From assembly GCF_019925205.1 (NCBI RefSeq), contig NC_083564.1:31534447-31598446 (forward strand): a stretch of DNA of 64,000 nucleotides, written 5' to 3'. This document shows positions 40,226-55,529 of the stretch, piece by piece. Positions within the stretch are counted from its first letter, which is position 1, and the number at the start of each line of letters is the position of its first letter. Under the pieces are notes generated by a model that was not told the origin of the DNA, ran no database searches, and saw nothing but the letters and a program-made list of their open reading frames with translations. Source of the stretch: Metopolophium dirhodum (lineage: Eukaryota; Arthropoda; Insecta; Hemiptera; Aphididae). Position numbers and translations under genes: made by a program.

Positions 40226-43200
40226 TTACCAGTTGTTAATAGATGTCCCACTCAATCAATTAAGACATATATTTTTGGATACTTAAAATGTTGTCTTTTT
40301 TTTTTTTTAATTGAAACTTTTATAATTATCCTCTGAAAGCTATATATTTTACATTACGAAACGTTTAGAAACTCTCGATACCAGTCACGACTTGTTGTCT
40401 TCGTATAGTAAATATAAACGATACGACTATGAGGCGGTGGGGAAATTATATTTAATCACTTTATCGAGCATTTTATGGTGAAATATCGGGAAAAACTTTT
40501 CACATAATATATTAAAAACTCGATTTAATGTATTAAAGTACTAAAATAACATTACGAGAGCTTTCAATGCAACGACTGACAGACGTGTCCACGTTGGAAA
40601 TTCGAATTTTCTATAGTATAGGTACCAACTATATGTATTATGCTAAGAGCCAACATATTTCTTAAGTGTCTTTTATAGTTTGTTAACGAATAGTTTTATT
40701 TGAAAAAGTACTTTGGTAATAACAGCTTTAGACCCCACCGAATGGTGTGACGAACGAATTGGTTATTGACAATGATATTATTTATTTTTTATATCTTAGT
40801 AGGTATATTATTGATAGTTGTAGGCGTGTAGCTATGCAAGTGGCAACCAATTCTGAAGGGGTTATCATATTATATTTTTTAAATTAGGAGAACGCTGGTT
40901 GAAAAGTGCCTACCAATATATAATATTATAATGACGAATTTGGTATTTTAAAATTTTGGCTTATTGATTTGAACAATATTACTCAAAAATTAAATAATAT
41001 TTATTGTAAAATTATTTCGAAATTAATCATCAATTCGTATTATTTAGTCTATTTTAAAATGTATGTCGTATAAAATTGTAAGACTGCGTCCTGTGATTTT
41101 GATTTTGAAAACAACCAAACTAAAAAAGGATAGAGTATGCTTAGTTTAAAATAATTTTATTTTTTTATTTCAACCGACTTATTTTTACTATATGTATACA
41201 CTAAGTTTCTATTTACTCCGATGTAGGTACTGTTATTATAATGCGCTTTAGATCAGAGTCTCTTATATTGACTATATTAGATTTTAACAGTTTTGTTTAA
41301 AAATGTATGGTAAGTACTTTGATATTGAGAATTTTGACCTAATTTCGAACTGTATTATTTATTTCTAGTCTTATGTTCACTATTCACATAATATAATAAT
41401 CAAAATATATGTTTACAATACACGGGTCTTTTATAGCTCCTTCTGTGACTTTCGATATACACCAATATAGACACTATACGACCGACCATAGCTGAATATT
41501 ATCGCACAATATTACCAACGGGCCATATAATTCCGCACAAATAATATTTCATATGTTTATGTTCTAATCAAATTCTACATAAAGACATTAACCATATAAC
41601 AATAAATTGAGGTAGAAGCAACATTTTTTTAATAACGATTCTTTTATAGATCATAAAATCACCAAAGTATCCTTAGTTGTAGCCTTATAAGAGGCCTATA
41701 CATAATACTGACCCTTCCTAAAAATCCTCACCGTGGACCAAAATAAAGTGGTGACATGACAATATTTAATTTAAAGTTTTTTTTCATTTTTTCTCTCTTG
41801 TTTTTAGATTTAATCCAAAATCGAGTATCACTGATGCGAGTGATGGGTATAACGTTTTGCTCGTTCAACCCCAATTTTATTCTCCTCTCATCAGATATGA
41901 TTATTATTTATTAGTTATTATAAACACTATAATGTGTAAAATTATGTGTAGTTTGTATTTGTATAATATATGCCTACCCTTATAACAATTTAAAAAATAT
42001 ATATATACATAGGTACTTTAATATTACTCGTAAACTCATATACAATAAAGATATTGTTGATATAATAGTACTACAACTTGGGTTTATACAAGATAAGGGC
42101 ATTATCCACCAAATTATTAACTGTAAAAAAAATAGTTATTCATGAGGACAATTGTAATAGTGTAGATTATAAGTAGCTTAACATCTGTATAATACTAGTG
42201 AATACCGTAAAATTGTCTTGCGTGTGACAGAGACATGTTCGAATGTCGATTTGGTATAGGTACCAAAACTGTCGATATTTCAGAGCCAAAAAAACCCTGG
42301 ACACTTTTGACAACGTTTAATAAATTCGAATATTGTGGTTTGACATGTTCCACACACACACACAAAATAATAATAATAACGAGAAAACAGTTTAAGAAAT
42401 AGTAGTTGTACCTTCGATATCTGTAAAATGTAAACGTGAACGGAAACCTTTGAATATAATTCGTGAGGAATTATCGAGCATCGATCACTCTCGCGGATGT
42501 GTTCATCAAATATTAGTGCGTTCTTGGCAAATGCATATGTGTACGTGACCTCCCGACTTTTCCGATACATCTAACTGGAATCTAATCTTGTTGGACGACG
42601 AAGAAAAATTCGTTCACATTTCCGAAGTGTATGGACTTAAATTAAGTACTGCGACGTATTCAAAGACCATTTGTTCAACTTAACTGTATTGTTAGATCTA
42701 TGTTTGAAAATATCAACTATAGTTTTTATAAAACCATAAAATCTGCAGTTCTTATATATTCGTATAAATGTTTTGAGAATTGTGAGAGTTTTGACAACTA
42801 TAAAAAGACATGTTACGTAAATTGCAAAGATTTGAAAATAAAAAAATGGTTACCATATTGTTTTTTGATTTTCCATATTATTATATGACAATAGCCGTCC
42901 GATTGTGTTTCCGACGATTTATTAGGTTATATGGTCGTTAGAGTATGAGGTTAGGTTAAAATACCGAGAATAGTGGTACATTGCTTTCAAATCAAGTGCC
43001 AAAAGATTATTTTATATGCGCACCTGCCAAATAGATAGAAAAATCATCTGACTGAAATAAAAAATAAAAACTAAATTACTTACTATAACTGATAACCATG
43101 ACACAAAAGTCATAAATTAATTTAAATCATTTATTGATGTGACGACTTAAGTAAAAATGTAAAATATTTATATTTCTCGCAGTAAAAATGCATCTATAAT

Positions 43201-44099
43201 AATATGTATTTACGCACGCAAATAATTTATTAAAATATCGAAACAACAGTCGAACAAATTTCGAATCTATGTAATTACCATTTCGTCTTTAGGCAGGCAG
43301 TGTTCAAAATCACCGTAAATGAAAAAAAAATAACAGCAAGCAATAGCCGGGAAATCCCGGTTCGTATATAATATGTACCTAAATCGCGGCTCTTATTCTT
43401 GACGGGCGGATTACTTCAGCAAATTGCGTTGGGTAAAATTAAACGGTTTTAAAAACATGATTTATACACGCAAAAATGAAATGTTTTGTTTCGTTTTTCA
43501 TAACGATCGAAATTGTGCAGATTTATAATTTCAAATCTATTATTTAGAATTCAGAGCGTTTCTTAATGTTTTTTTTCATCAGCGAAACTTTTTTTAATGT
43601 CCATTTTTTATCGTCCAACTCCTATTTTGTTTCAATTGTTTTGATGCTACACATTTTGTATTAAGATTATATGTAAAAAAAAAATAACGATTATTTCAAA
43701 TAATAATATTAATTTAATTTAAGAAATATTTTCCAGAAGTTCTTAAAACCACAGACAAACAGGATTTTAAAATTTTAATTTTAATTAGACGAATGGTATT
43801 TTACATTTCGTATTATTACAGATATAGATTATTATCTTATTATAGATACCATTAATATTAGGCCTATTGGATGAAAGTCGAAGGATCATATTTGGATCGG
43901 CATCAAGTATGTTGTAGTATTTCATTTTTTTTGATACATAATCTGAGAACCAACGACTACAAACTTTATCTTGCTACAGTTCAAGAGTCAATTTGATCGA
44001 TAAAATATTAAAACTGACTATTACCTATATATCTATCATGAGAGGTGAGTGAGTCGACATTCGAAAAATATAACCAAAATGTGAATAAATCTTTAGTTA

Positions 44100-44201
44100 G
44101 AGTTTTTAAAATAATTTTCTTAAACGTCTTAGCACTTGAGTTTCGTGTTACCTTTACACGATCTTCACGAAACCCCGGGGAACACAGTTTAAGAAACGAT
44201 G
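44100..44201 (-). mobile_element. Probable hAT element end (fragment)
   Basis: Read on the minus strand it begins CATCGTTTCTTAAACTGTG and continues TTCCCCGGGGTTTCGTGAAG, the style of hAT termini (CAGTGTTTCTTAAACTGTG...). The other end was not found. Confidence 0.35.
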
Positions 44202-46769
44202 ATTTCAACTGATAACAACGCCTATTGCAGGGGTGGTTTGCTTACCAAGAGATAGATTTATCTAAAGGACGAACGCGCACGTGTAAAATATGCCTATAAA
44301 ATGGATACCATAAAGTATAGTATAAACTATAAAGCATAAATTGTTTATTTAATTTTTTTTTTGTTGTGAAAATCATTTTTTTTTTACCTATGTCATTTAT
44401 TATGATTTATTATATTATATAATATATTTCTAAGCGAAGAATACAATGAAATTCTTATTAAACATTTATCGCGTGTAAATAAAAATGCGCATAACTTAAA
44501 TCGAAAGCTTTTAATAACAACAAGCTTCGCGTTACCTGGCAAGTTTTTATTACGATATCAAACCGTTGGAACTTAGTCACACGTTACGTGTTCGTTTTTC
44601 ACGCACAATATGTTAATATATCGTTATGAATAATGTCTTGGTCCAAAACCAATGCTTACAGTATAAAGTGCTATCATGAAAAAACATATATTTTATTGTT
44701 CAATATGTAGAGTTGTGTTGTTTATTATTTATTATATTCTTTGTACTTACACACCAATGCCTTGTATGCTGCACCTACCTACCTATATAATATTTTCAAC
44801 TATGTGTACAATTTTTTCAGTATTTTTAAATCCATGTTTATTATATCAATAAATTTCCAGAACTATAAATAAATAATGTTAACACATTATTTATAACTTG
44901 CTGTGTGTTCTAAAGTTTTTCTCAACCAAAACTCAGGTATTTACATTTTTGTTTTTTTTTTAATTCAACCTTTCTTATACCAAAAAGTTTTCGAAAAAAA
45001 TATTATTACTAACATAGAATGTATGAATTTTATTGAAAAAGTTTCTGTGTTAACTAAAATATTTAATATATTAAACATTGTCTTTTAAAGAATCTCTTTA
45101 ATATAATGATACACTATATCAGTTTCTAGCAAATCAATTAATATAATGAATTTTGAAATATTTGCCAACTATCGTAGATTTATTTTATAAAAGATTTATC
45201 AGATTTATTTATTCGATTACATCGAAAAAATAAAAAAAACATTCATTATTCAACTTGTTTTAATAATATTAAACGTAACCTAAAGTGTCGATTAATTAAT
45301 ATATTATATGAAACGAATATTGAAATCTAGAGAGCTAATATTATAATGTATAGTAAATAATTATATTTTACAAGTATTTTTGCGTCTCAAAATATAATAT
45401 ATCTTTGAATACGTTTGGTTGATCCCATTCCGTAGTTTTTCCGCACTCAGGTATTACATTTTTTTTCGACTCCGTGTATTCACTAACTATTATAATATAA
45501 TAAAAAATTGTTTCATGTTAATCAATCACATTTTTTAAATCAGTGATATAATATGTACCTACTCGAAATTTGTAATTATCGTCACGCTGTAATCTACTTA
45601 TCCACTGACATTAAATACATACTATTTTTGATTTAATATGGCAATTTTTACATTTTTATTCGTACTTGTGTAAGTTGACTTTAATACAATAGGTTATAAT
45701 AATGTAATTTTATCTTTTTCATTTACGCGTGTATATTATATTTTCTTTTATGCGCACTCGTTGACACGTAATTTACTAATATCTTACGTATAATAGGACT
45801 TAACTGTCCGTTTATAATAAATAAATAAAAGTAACACTAGCTGAATGGGTAGCATTTAAATAGAGAAATAAAATATTAAATTAGTCTTCGCCTATTAACT
45901 CGAACTTTGAAATTTAAAAATGTACAACTTACGATTTATTCTGTAGAACAAGCGTTCACTTCATTTCGTCCAACGTCTAGTTGCTCTAGTTTGTCTGTAG
46001 GATATATTCGTATAATTTAAAATAAATTGGAATTTGTAGCCCAAATTGTATACCTACCTTCGTACCATTCTAACAAGAAAAGTTGCACAATTTAATAACA
46101 CGGAAATCATCTATTATACCTATTCATTATTCGTCATCATAGCGCGCATTATCATCGTTTGAAAGTTGCTCGTTTTTCTTTCTTATTTTTATACAATGTT
46201 GACTATTGTATTTTTGATCTGAAAATCCAGTTGAAATATCAGAAAGCGTTGAAATCTTCGATTTAAATTAATATTCTACTATTACACACTTTGTTTAATT
46301 AAACGAACTAACGTTCTAAAAATGAACTTGTTATTTGTTTTTGGTTTTCTTAGTGAGTTTAAATGAACAAAAACGAAAAGTGGCTTAATTTATTTTTAAT
46401 CAAAGTAGGTATGCGATTATATTATTATAGCATAAGAAAGTTTATTTTGTTTTAAAATATAAATTTAGTTTTTTCGTTAGTAGAAATTCATTGTACACCT
46501 ACCCTTTTATTAATTTTAATAATACGGTTTTAATAAACGATTCTGGTTAAATTTTTCACGCTTTTTTAAGCTTACACTTTTCAGATTTTTATTATTATTA
46601 TTCAATAATTTATAAGATAAATTAATAATAATGTTTTTTTTAACGATTTTCATAACGGATAGCATTTTATTTTTATTTTTATTGTATTATTGAAATTGAA
46701 TGTTTTTCTTTTTCTCGTATTTGTTATTTTTATATACATATATTATATTATTTCAGTTTTTTCGACTGC

Positions 46770-47220
46770 AAAGCGTTTCGTCCGCGTGCAAAACCGCGAA
46801 CACTACGGAAGTAAATTGTTTTTGTTTTCGTGCGGTTATTTTTTTCTCCCGCTCGTTATACATATACGCTCGCCTAACGTTAATTGTGCAATGACAAGTG
46901 TGTGGCTTTTAGAAACCAGAAAACGCCATGCCCAAAACAGAGGAAATTATAAACGGCTGTGCGTGTGGTCGTAATGGATCCGTGTGGTTTGGAAAAGTGA
47001 GCGTTTTCGTCCCGACCGTTTGTGCGTTTGCTTTTCGCGGAAACCGTCGGCTGGGGTAGGTCGGACGCGCGTGCAGTGCAAACGCGAATTAATGGTCAGC
47101 CGCCCGAAGTTTATTTATTGTGACCCTGAACACGTCATACACTCACCCCCCTACCCCCCAGAGTGGAACGTTTTATGCCGGAGATGACCCCCTCGACTTT
47201 AGCGCCCCCTAGTTTGGAAT
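46770..47220. promoter_or_regulatory. CpG-containing patch, possible regulatory element
   Basis: An abrupt rise in G+C inside AT-rich DNA, with many CpG words (CGTCCGCGTGC, GGACGCGCGTG) and a C-rich stretch near 47145-47160. Short open frames on the + strand look random. AAA|GTGAGC near 46996 could be a donor. Regulatory function is only inferred from composition. Confidence 0.2.
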
Positions 47221-50200
47221 AATATTATCCCCAAGTCATGACGAAAAAAAATTTCCTGTACATTTTGCCGGTTATATACTATTAAACAGTATTGTCGCTC
47301 AAACACACAAAGACGACTTTGCATAACAAATAATAAAATTATCGTGCATAAGCGATTTGAAAAATACTCCAAAGGGTCTTGTATAACAATTATCTACGAT
47401 TTTACGAATTTAATATAAATACGTATATTATTTCGATTTTCCGGATATTATTGTTTAGTACTTACCGTTTGAATCTTCATATTTTGATACGTGAATTATT
47501 ATAGTAATACATGAATAATAATTGATAATATAAGTATTCGGCACAGTATTATAGTTAAATATTATAGTGAAGCACAATAGCACGTTTTCGATACGCTTTA
47601 CAATAATAATTATTAAACTGTAGGTACCTATGTATCAAAAATGATAAATACGTCAGTTTTTTCTGATCCCGACAATCACAATAAGATTCGAAAAATATAT
47701 TTCAAAAGTAAAATAATCCAAATGTTCAAAATTTAAAAAAAAAAGTACATAGCTATAATGAACATGCGCCGAAATAATGAATAAAATAGTTTCAAAAAGT
47801 GATTTAAAATGATTACGAATTAAGTATTTTATTTACCTATACATAGTATATTATGAAATCCGCTAAATAAGTAATGTTAACAAATTGCAGTTAATGCTGT
47901 AGTATAAAGTATGCACGTAAAGTACGTTTCAAAATGTGTCAATATTGTTTACAAGAAACATTTTGATTTGCGTGTAATACTTTGAAACATGTTTGTAAGT
48001 AGTTCATCAAACACATTTCGTTACACGCCAATGTACCGTCGTCAAATAAATTAAAATTCAGAACAACTATTGGAATTAAATCAAACTATCGTAGTTGTCC
48101 TTTGTCGATGTATTATCTTTATACGATTTGAAATTTGATTCCCCCAAAAAAACGATATGATGCTTTTGAATAGTTTATAACAAGTTTTAAGATTTAATTC
48201 GAAGACCGATTAACAAAGTGATGCTCAAATGATTCAAACAACGTAAACTAGTAAACTATTATGTATAACGTGCACATATATATATATACAAAAAGGGAGA
48301 ACATTTCTGTCAGCCCAACATTTCATTTAATCAATTTCGTTCATTTGATTCCTTTTCGGAAAACTTTGTGCAGCAGATGATACGTTCTCCGAAATTTCTT
48401 GTTAACATTTTAAGACTTATCGGCTGTGTCCCCAAATTGAAAAATGTTTGGTCTTTACAACGAAGTTAAATATATAATTTCACATTACATGTGTAGTAAT
48501 ATTCGAATGTTTGAAGAAGTTATATTAGGTAGTAGGTACCTAACTGTATTCAAGTACCTATACCCATTCAATTTATTAATTTAATAATAATTATAACAAT
48601 TAATTTGATTAAAATATTATCACTCATCTCGACGCAAAAACAGGTTTAAATTATTTTCTGTATTGATTTATAATTTGTTCGTTATAATAATATTATTATG
48701 ACATAAGTGAAATATTGTTTAAGTAGAGTGGCAATTGTAACTATATAGACGTTAAATCGGTGAAATCACGTACGACGACAATAAATTATTATAATAGCTA
48801 TGGTAATCATGAAACGTTAAATTGGCTTAAGATATACATATATTGTCTCATAATATATCCAACTAAAATGTACAGTGCATTTTTATCATTCGTTTTATTT
48901 AAATGATTTATTTCCTATTTAAAATTCCATAAATGTTTGATTTTAAAAGATAAAATTGTTTTAACCTTTTTGTATTGTAATAACATTCAATATAGCTCAA
49001 TCACCTTTTAAAGTCTTATAAAAATCAATTTTGCACGGACAATTTTTTTTTCTCATTATCTGTATTCGGTAGAAATATATTTTCAACAATTAATATAGAA
49101 AAAGTCAGCTTTTCATTGTGTGTATAAATGTATATTAACAAACAATACAATAAATAGGAACCTAATAAAAACAATAATGAAAATACATATTTCTCTTTGA
49201 AATGTATACAAATTAATCAATTTGAATGTATTTCTAGGATTTTCGAAAGCAGTTGATGTTAAATTTTCATAGTCAAATACCAAAAATTCATATATAATCT
49301 TTAAAGTTTTATTATAATATTAATTGTATTATTTGGGCTATAAATATAATCATAACGAAATATTCCGAAGAATGAAAAATAAAATTGAATGCAAATAAAA
49401 TAAAACGTATATATATATATATATAATAATATGTACAATGTACATACATACATTTGAAGTATTGTGTGAATTTATTAAAAAAATATAATAATTATAAAAT
49501 AAAAATTAAGTTTGGTCTAAACTCTATAAAGTACCTATGTTGAAATGAAAAACAGCAGTGCAATTTCTGTATTATATGTATTGTTTAATTAGTAATATGA
49601 ATCCGTTGTGTAAATTACTATATAGAGGTAATTAATAACTTAATAACACGAACACTAATGACTATGTAAATTACTCATTGTTGAATTCACGTTATGTATG
49701 GAATGTTCAAGTTCATACACTTCTAGACGTTTCTGGAAATTTGACAATCGATTCGGATTAATTGTAAGTAAGGTAAATTCATAGAGATTTTGTAATAAGT
49801 ATATTGTGTGTTTTTTTTTCAAATTTGGGGTTTTAACAAGCTAACCCTGTGATCTCACCAAATCGTTTCCCACATAATTACAAACTCATACACACTTTGC
49901 TTTGTTATACCTACCTATTGAACTTCTAGACATTTTCGTTGGTTCTGCGGTATACTATTATTTCAAGAAATTAATTAACTACAATTAGCTTATATACTTT
50001 ATAGACATAGTGTATTGAAAATGTGATCATATACATTCTGTAATATACAATACACGCTATATATGTGTTGGTACGTCAAAATAATGGCTCGTGTCGATAA
50101 TTATTATAATTACAATTAGGTACCTATATATCATAGCAATAACAGTAATTAATTTTCTTAATTGTTTCAATCTAATTATTGCTGTTGGCCATGATAGTCA

Positions 50201-51029
50201 TCATTCTTGTCGACACACTAATATAACACGAATTACTTATACTTATTAGACATCGTTATATCTTGCCGTTTTGATATTTCAATTATAATAATATAATAGA
50301 TTAATATACATACCATAATTACATGGTATATTTACGCCTAGGTATCGCCAATATTCGACTAAATTGATAATCTAAATTACTTATATAGACAGAAATTTGT
50401 TTTTATTTTCAATTAGTTTCATTTGCTACGACGTTTGAATAATACTACTCCGATAGAAAATATTTTCAAACTATACAAATTAATATAAAATGAGTTGTTA
50501 TAAAAAAATAAAATAAAACCTATAATGCAGCGCAATAACTATATTATTTGTCAAAGAAGTCTTTTATGCGAAGACAAGTTTATACTAAACCATACTTTGG
50601 AGATACCAAGAAAATATAATGATATAAATGAGAAAATCGCCAACATGACCTTCGCTCGAGAAAATCTATGTACGTGTACATTAATAAAACGTTAATATAT
50701 TGTATTGAGCGGTTATACAAAATAATAAAATCGTAGAGCATAATAATATATTAATATTACAGACTACAGTCTGTTATAGTACAGTAACTATTTAAACATT
50801 TCATAAAAAGCAGACGTTTAAGCGAAATTATTTTTTGTCTCAACAGCCTCGAACTATTTGTTTTAAAAGCAGATACTTATATTTTTATTATTACGATATC
50901 ATACGCGTTTAAATGCGAACTATTTCTTGAACTTTTAGGAAGCGCAATTTTTTTTTTGTATTTATATTAACTTTTTGATCGAATGTTGGTAAATCATAAA
51001 ATTTAGAGTTCCTCACTAATACCGCTGTA

Positions 51030-52560
51030 AATCTCCGGCGCGCCTGGTACATAGTATTTATTTATTTTTTGACGCTAAAGCAACGTGTTCCGGTCAGCGG
51101 AATCAGGTGGTACAGGCGTCTGGTATATTATAATAATAATATATACCTATAAATCATAGTTGGCCACGTTCGGACACAGACACTCCAGTGGTAATTGGTG
51201 TAATCTACCCGTGGCCGATCGGATGTAGCAGCATACTCACGAGTGCGCTCGTTTGTTATCATTAAAACGAATAAAAAAAAACACGCCATAAATTCTAAAC
51301 GAGAAAACGGTTAGTCGTGTACTCAGATTGCCTATCCAGAACGCCGTTCTATCAAAACTGTATTATTGCCGCGGAAAACAACATAGACGTATCGTCTCGG
51401 TATATACATATAATATGTACCTACCGAAGAAAACGTCAAAGTACGGTTAAAAAAAAACCACACATGAAAACGGAAAATATGTCAAGGTCGCGGGAGAGGA
51501 CGTTGGGAGAGAAACGCAATATGGCAATATATGTCACTCGGCGGTTTCGTTTCGACTGACGTTTCGAGATCGTAATAATATTTTGACGGCCGATTCCTTC
51601 AGAGTTCGTATTGTTGACTGCGCGGACTCAAATCGGCACGAACCAGTATCGCATAGTCGACGATAATAAGTCCGAAAAGAAAATTTCTAGAAAATAAAAA
51701 CGTAAATACCAACGTGTAGGCATTATTTTTCAATTGAAACTCCGTGAAATGTTTTCGTTCTAACGTCTCCCCGAGTGGCGATTTGTATAATACCGTCGTC
51801 GTCGTCGACCATTAATCAGATCCGTTAGGAATATATTTGTTCGGAGCCGACGGAGGCTGACGCGATTAACATCCACGACTAATTTCTACGGTAAAAAAAA
51901 GTAAATAAATAAAAAAAAAACCTTTGCTATGAAATTTACTCGCGTCCAGAGCGCCATATCGTACCCACGGCGGTGTACCCTCCCCCCTCACAACCACCAC
52001 CCACTCACCCGCCAGCGTGTACAATGAATTTCTCTATTTCGCTCGTTCAGCCCTTTTAAACGGTCCAGTAGGGAATAGCATCACGTACAACCGTGCAGGA
52101 GGGCTCGTATAGCATTATAGTGCTGATAACACTCCTCGCACACATCTCGTCGTTACACTGACAAGGGTCGTAAAAATAAAAAAAAAACGCACACAAATTT
52201 AATTTAATTTACCATATACATATTTGTATACCGTTTTTCTTTTGTTTTCGCCTTTTTTTGGGGAAAAAAATTACACACGCTGCATTAACGTCTACCACGG
52301 CTATCGCAATACCTCTCTGTGTTATTATAATAAATAATAATAATATAATAATACCTGTTCACGTGCAGTATTGACACCATTTTTTCTTTCAACTCTAACG
52401 CTATTTTTAATAGTAATTTAATACGCCTCGATAATATAATACATGAAATAGACGATGAAATAATATATCATATTATAGACGATCAAACGTATCGATAAGA
52501 TTTTATCACGACTGCGGGAATTCAACTGGTTAATATAGGCACTGGTGAGTGTTCGACATT
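51030..52560 (+). promoter_or_regulatory. CpG-containing block upstream of Tk; second promoter candidate
   Basis: GC-richer DNA 3.5-5 kb before the Tk coding exon. It contains TTTTAAA at about 52054 followed by a CCAGT initiator-like word, C-rich DNA at 51980-52010, and a strong 5' splice site CTG|GTGAGT at 52545. The 80-residue + frame at 51317-51559 has no recognisable protein character. This would give a much shorter first intron than the 33.6-kb candidate. Confidence 0.25.
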
Positions 52561-54859
52561 TTATATTGTACCTATTACATAATATTTTATTCGTTGGCTA
52601 CATAGTATATATGGGTAGCAATAATGATAATATTGTATCAAAAGACATCGCTGAGAAAAAATGTATCGACTATAATATTATAGTGACATATTCGACAGTC
52701 GTTTAGTCGTCAAATATCGAAGGTGCCTCAAAGTAGATAGGTACCTTACAAGCCAACGTTGTCGTCCATTTTACAGCACTTTTTGAATAAATCATACTTA
52801 TGGTTCTGGGGGGGGCCTTCGCTGTCTTCAGTTCGCGAACTGGCGTAGAACTAATAAGCCCGAAACCGGACGAGGGTGTACTTACGGCATACATCATACA
52901 TGAACCATAATAAACCAATTCGCGTGGCAGTGCACGTTGGTTTGAAGTCGAACTTCAAAGTATATCGAAAACGTGATAGCGTAAAAAAACATATATTTTT
53001 AGAAATTTTGCAAACGATACGAGTAAAATTGTCGTCGACTAAATGTAACGATCATATAACAATTAAACGTATTTATTGAATAAAATAGAACATTATAATA
53101 GAAGTAGGTAATGGTAGTAAAAAAATAACTTAAAATGTATTAAAATACAATACTTTTGATTTTTGCAATCGTTTCCCTTGTCATAATAATAGACTGTCTC
53201 GGTGGTGTATATTATATAAGAGGACGTAACATCAACAATGTTCAGCACGTTGACACAGATCGGCTAAAATTGCTTTTATACCGAAAGTATTATATTATAG
53301 AGGTATTATTATTGCATTTTATGAAATATTATTTTAACTAAGAGCTACAATCGTTTTAAAGAAGAAGAGAATACCTATATTCATTTAGAAATATACTTAA
53401 TTTAACAAAAAAACCAAAATGAGATTTCTTCAAAAACGTTTTTATCTTTCATCTTAGTGCTTTATACCTATAAAATCGAACAAGAAGCAATAATTTTAAA
53501 ACCATAATCATGCATCGCCACGCTTTAATTAATTTTCACTATAATTTCGCAATCATAATTTATAACGAATAACAACCAACATTTTTAATGAGGACATGGG
53601 GTCGACTTTAAATTATTTTTAATCAGCGTTCAAACAAATAGACATTTCTCTAAAATGTTGTCCAAATCTCTGCAGCAATCAAACCCATCGAAGGACGAAG
53701 ACGCTAGTGAAACGTAATATTTTTGAGTCGAATACAAAAATCTAAGCTTAATATTATCTTAGTTATATTTTATAATTAGGGTTCGAAGGTTTGAAAAATG
53801 GCATATTTTTCTATAATGCTATAGTTCTATATGCAGTTATAGTAGAAATACATTGTATATTTACAACAATGACCGTGGTCTTAAAAACAGAAATTCAAAA
53901 TACTAATTAAATACTATGGACCTACTTTATATCATTTGTTTTGATAAATGTCATAATATTTCTTAAATTTTTTAAATGTTATCCAAATTCGTCAATGCAA
54001 TGAATTATATATTATATTTATGATTTTTATTATTATTAACACACCAAAGTGGTTATGATAAGATACAGTTTACAATAAGGATATATACAGTATAGAATTG
54101 TGATACAACATGGAATTACAACAAAATAATACATAAATTACAGCTTAGTTTCTATTAATAATTACCAATTGTACATTCTGAGTAGAGCAATTGATTTTAC
54201 TGCAATGTTCTTTTTTAAATTTAACCTGAATCAGTAAAAATAAAAAATCTAAATATGGTACATTAGTACAGGCATTTAATAGGTAGTGAACTAAAATTAA
54301 TTATATTCGTTTAACATTGTGGTACTACAAAAGGGCGATTGTTTCTTGCGTTAAAAGCTGGAATTTTAAAGTTTATAATCTTTAGGAACTCTGAACAAGA
54401 TAACTCACCATTAATTAATTTATGTTCAAGAGCTATTTCGTATTTCGTTGAACGACCGTCTATAAAATCCGACGACTCTAACCAAATCAAATTCTGTGGT
54501 TATGGTATCCAAAGAGACGTCCAATCGATCATCGATTATAATATATTAATATCGTATTTACATAATATACGAAATACGTCGCTCAATATACATTATATCA
54601 ATACACATTATTTAACAGTATAAATGAGTTGCCGAACAAAGCACTATTAATGTTAGTTTTTTTTTAATCATTTTTTTTTCCTTGAACTTAATTAATATGG
54701 TTTTATGCTTTAATATTGTTTGTGTATATCTTTGACTGCTTTAACTATGAGCCCTTAAGATGCGTGACGGTGATTATATTATTAATTATTATTCATACAG
54801 TATGCACTATGCACCATTAACTATGCCATGACTAACTCCTTTTTAGGTTGATTTCCTAC

Positions 54860-54900
54860 AAGCAGTGGCGTAGTTATGATTTTGTTGTAGGGGGAGGGAT
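54860..54900 (+). repeat. AGTGGCGTA-type transposon end
   Basis: CAGTGGCGTAGTTATG followed by a G-rich stretch (GGGGGAGGG). Similar ends occur reversed near 23500 (CGCCACTGG preceded by a C-rich stretch) and near 18450. They are probably degraded termini of one DNA-transposon family. Confidence 0.35.
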
Positions 54901-55529
54901 AGTTTTTTAGATAAACGACAGGTGGGCCATGGGTGCATCGAAGTACTTACCATAAAACTCTGTTTTTTTCATACATAATAATATATAAAGTATACACAGT
55001 AAAATGATTTATATAGAACATAATATTATTTTCAAACACATCATTTAATTGCACATTTTTTAATCTATAATATATTATGTAATATAAAAGCAAAATACCA
55101 TCGATATTTTTAAAAACAACAAAGCTGTATGAACTACTTATGAGAAACCTTGTACTGAATTGACAACGAGCTATAAAAATTAAGTTTAAATCATAAGTTT
55201 TCATTTACAAATAATTGGAAAATTTTCAAGATTTTGATGAATTTTGTTAAGATTTGAACTTAAGATATATATAAAAAGAAGCCATGCTTATCTTTAATAT
55301 TTTTCAGCTGCTATTATGTTATTTGTATTTAATGAACTATTATAACAACTTATGAGGTACTTTGTATTACGTTTTCAAGATTTTTTTTTTTATCTATAAT
55401 TATAGAAAAAAAGCTAAAAAATATCGAAAATTTTTATAAATTACTCAAAACGAAGTTATATTTTGGTAAAAAAAATGATAAAATGAACATTTGGTGAAAA
55501 TTTCAAGTACCTATCTATACGGTTATTAG

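Larger units (their letters stand above)
34610..51020. other. AT-rich DNA, possibly Tk first intron
   Basis: Only the transposon copy at 39.6 kb, the hAT-like fragment at 44.1 kb, the CpG patch at 46.8 kb and TAGGTACCTA at 47621, 48533 and 50117 stand out. A G-rich/C-rich stretch at 37947-37975 looks like a transposon remnant. If Tk starts near 33.6 kb, this is intron. Confidence 0.5.

Noticed and set aside
42940..42960. GGTTAGGTTA, telomere-like (TTAGG)
   Set aside because: Only two imperfect units; no array.
46690..47187. Frames beginning with a signal-like hydrophobic stretch (MKLNVFLFLVFVIFIYIYY)
   Set aside because: The hydrophobic part comes from T-rich DNA and the rest has no cysteine pattern or processing sites; judged accidental.
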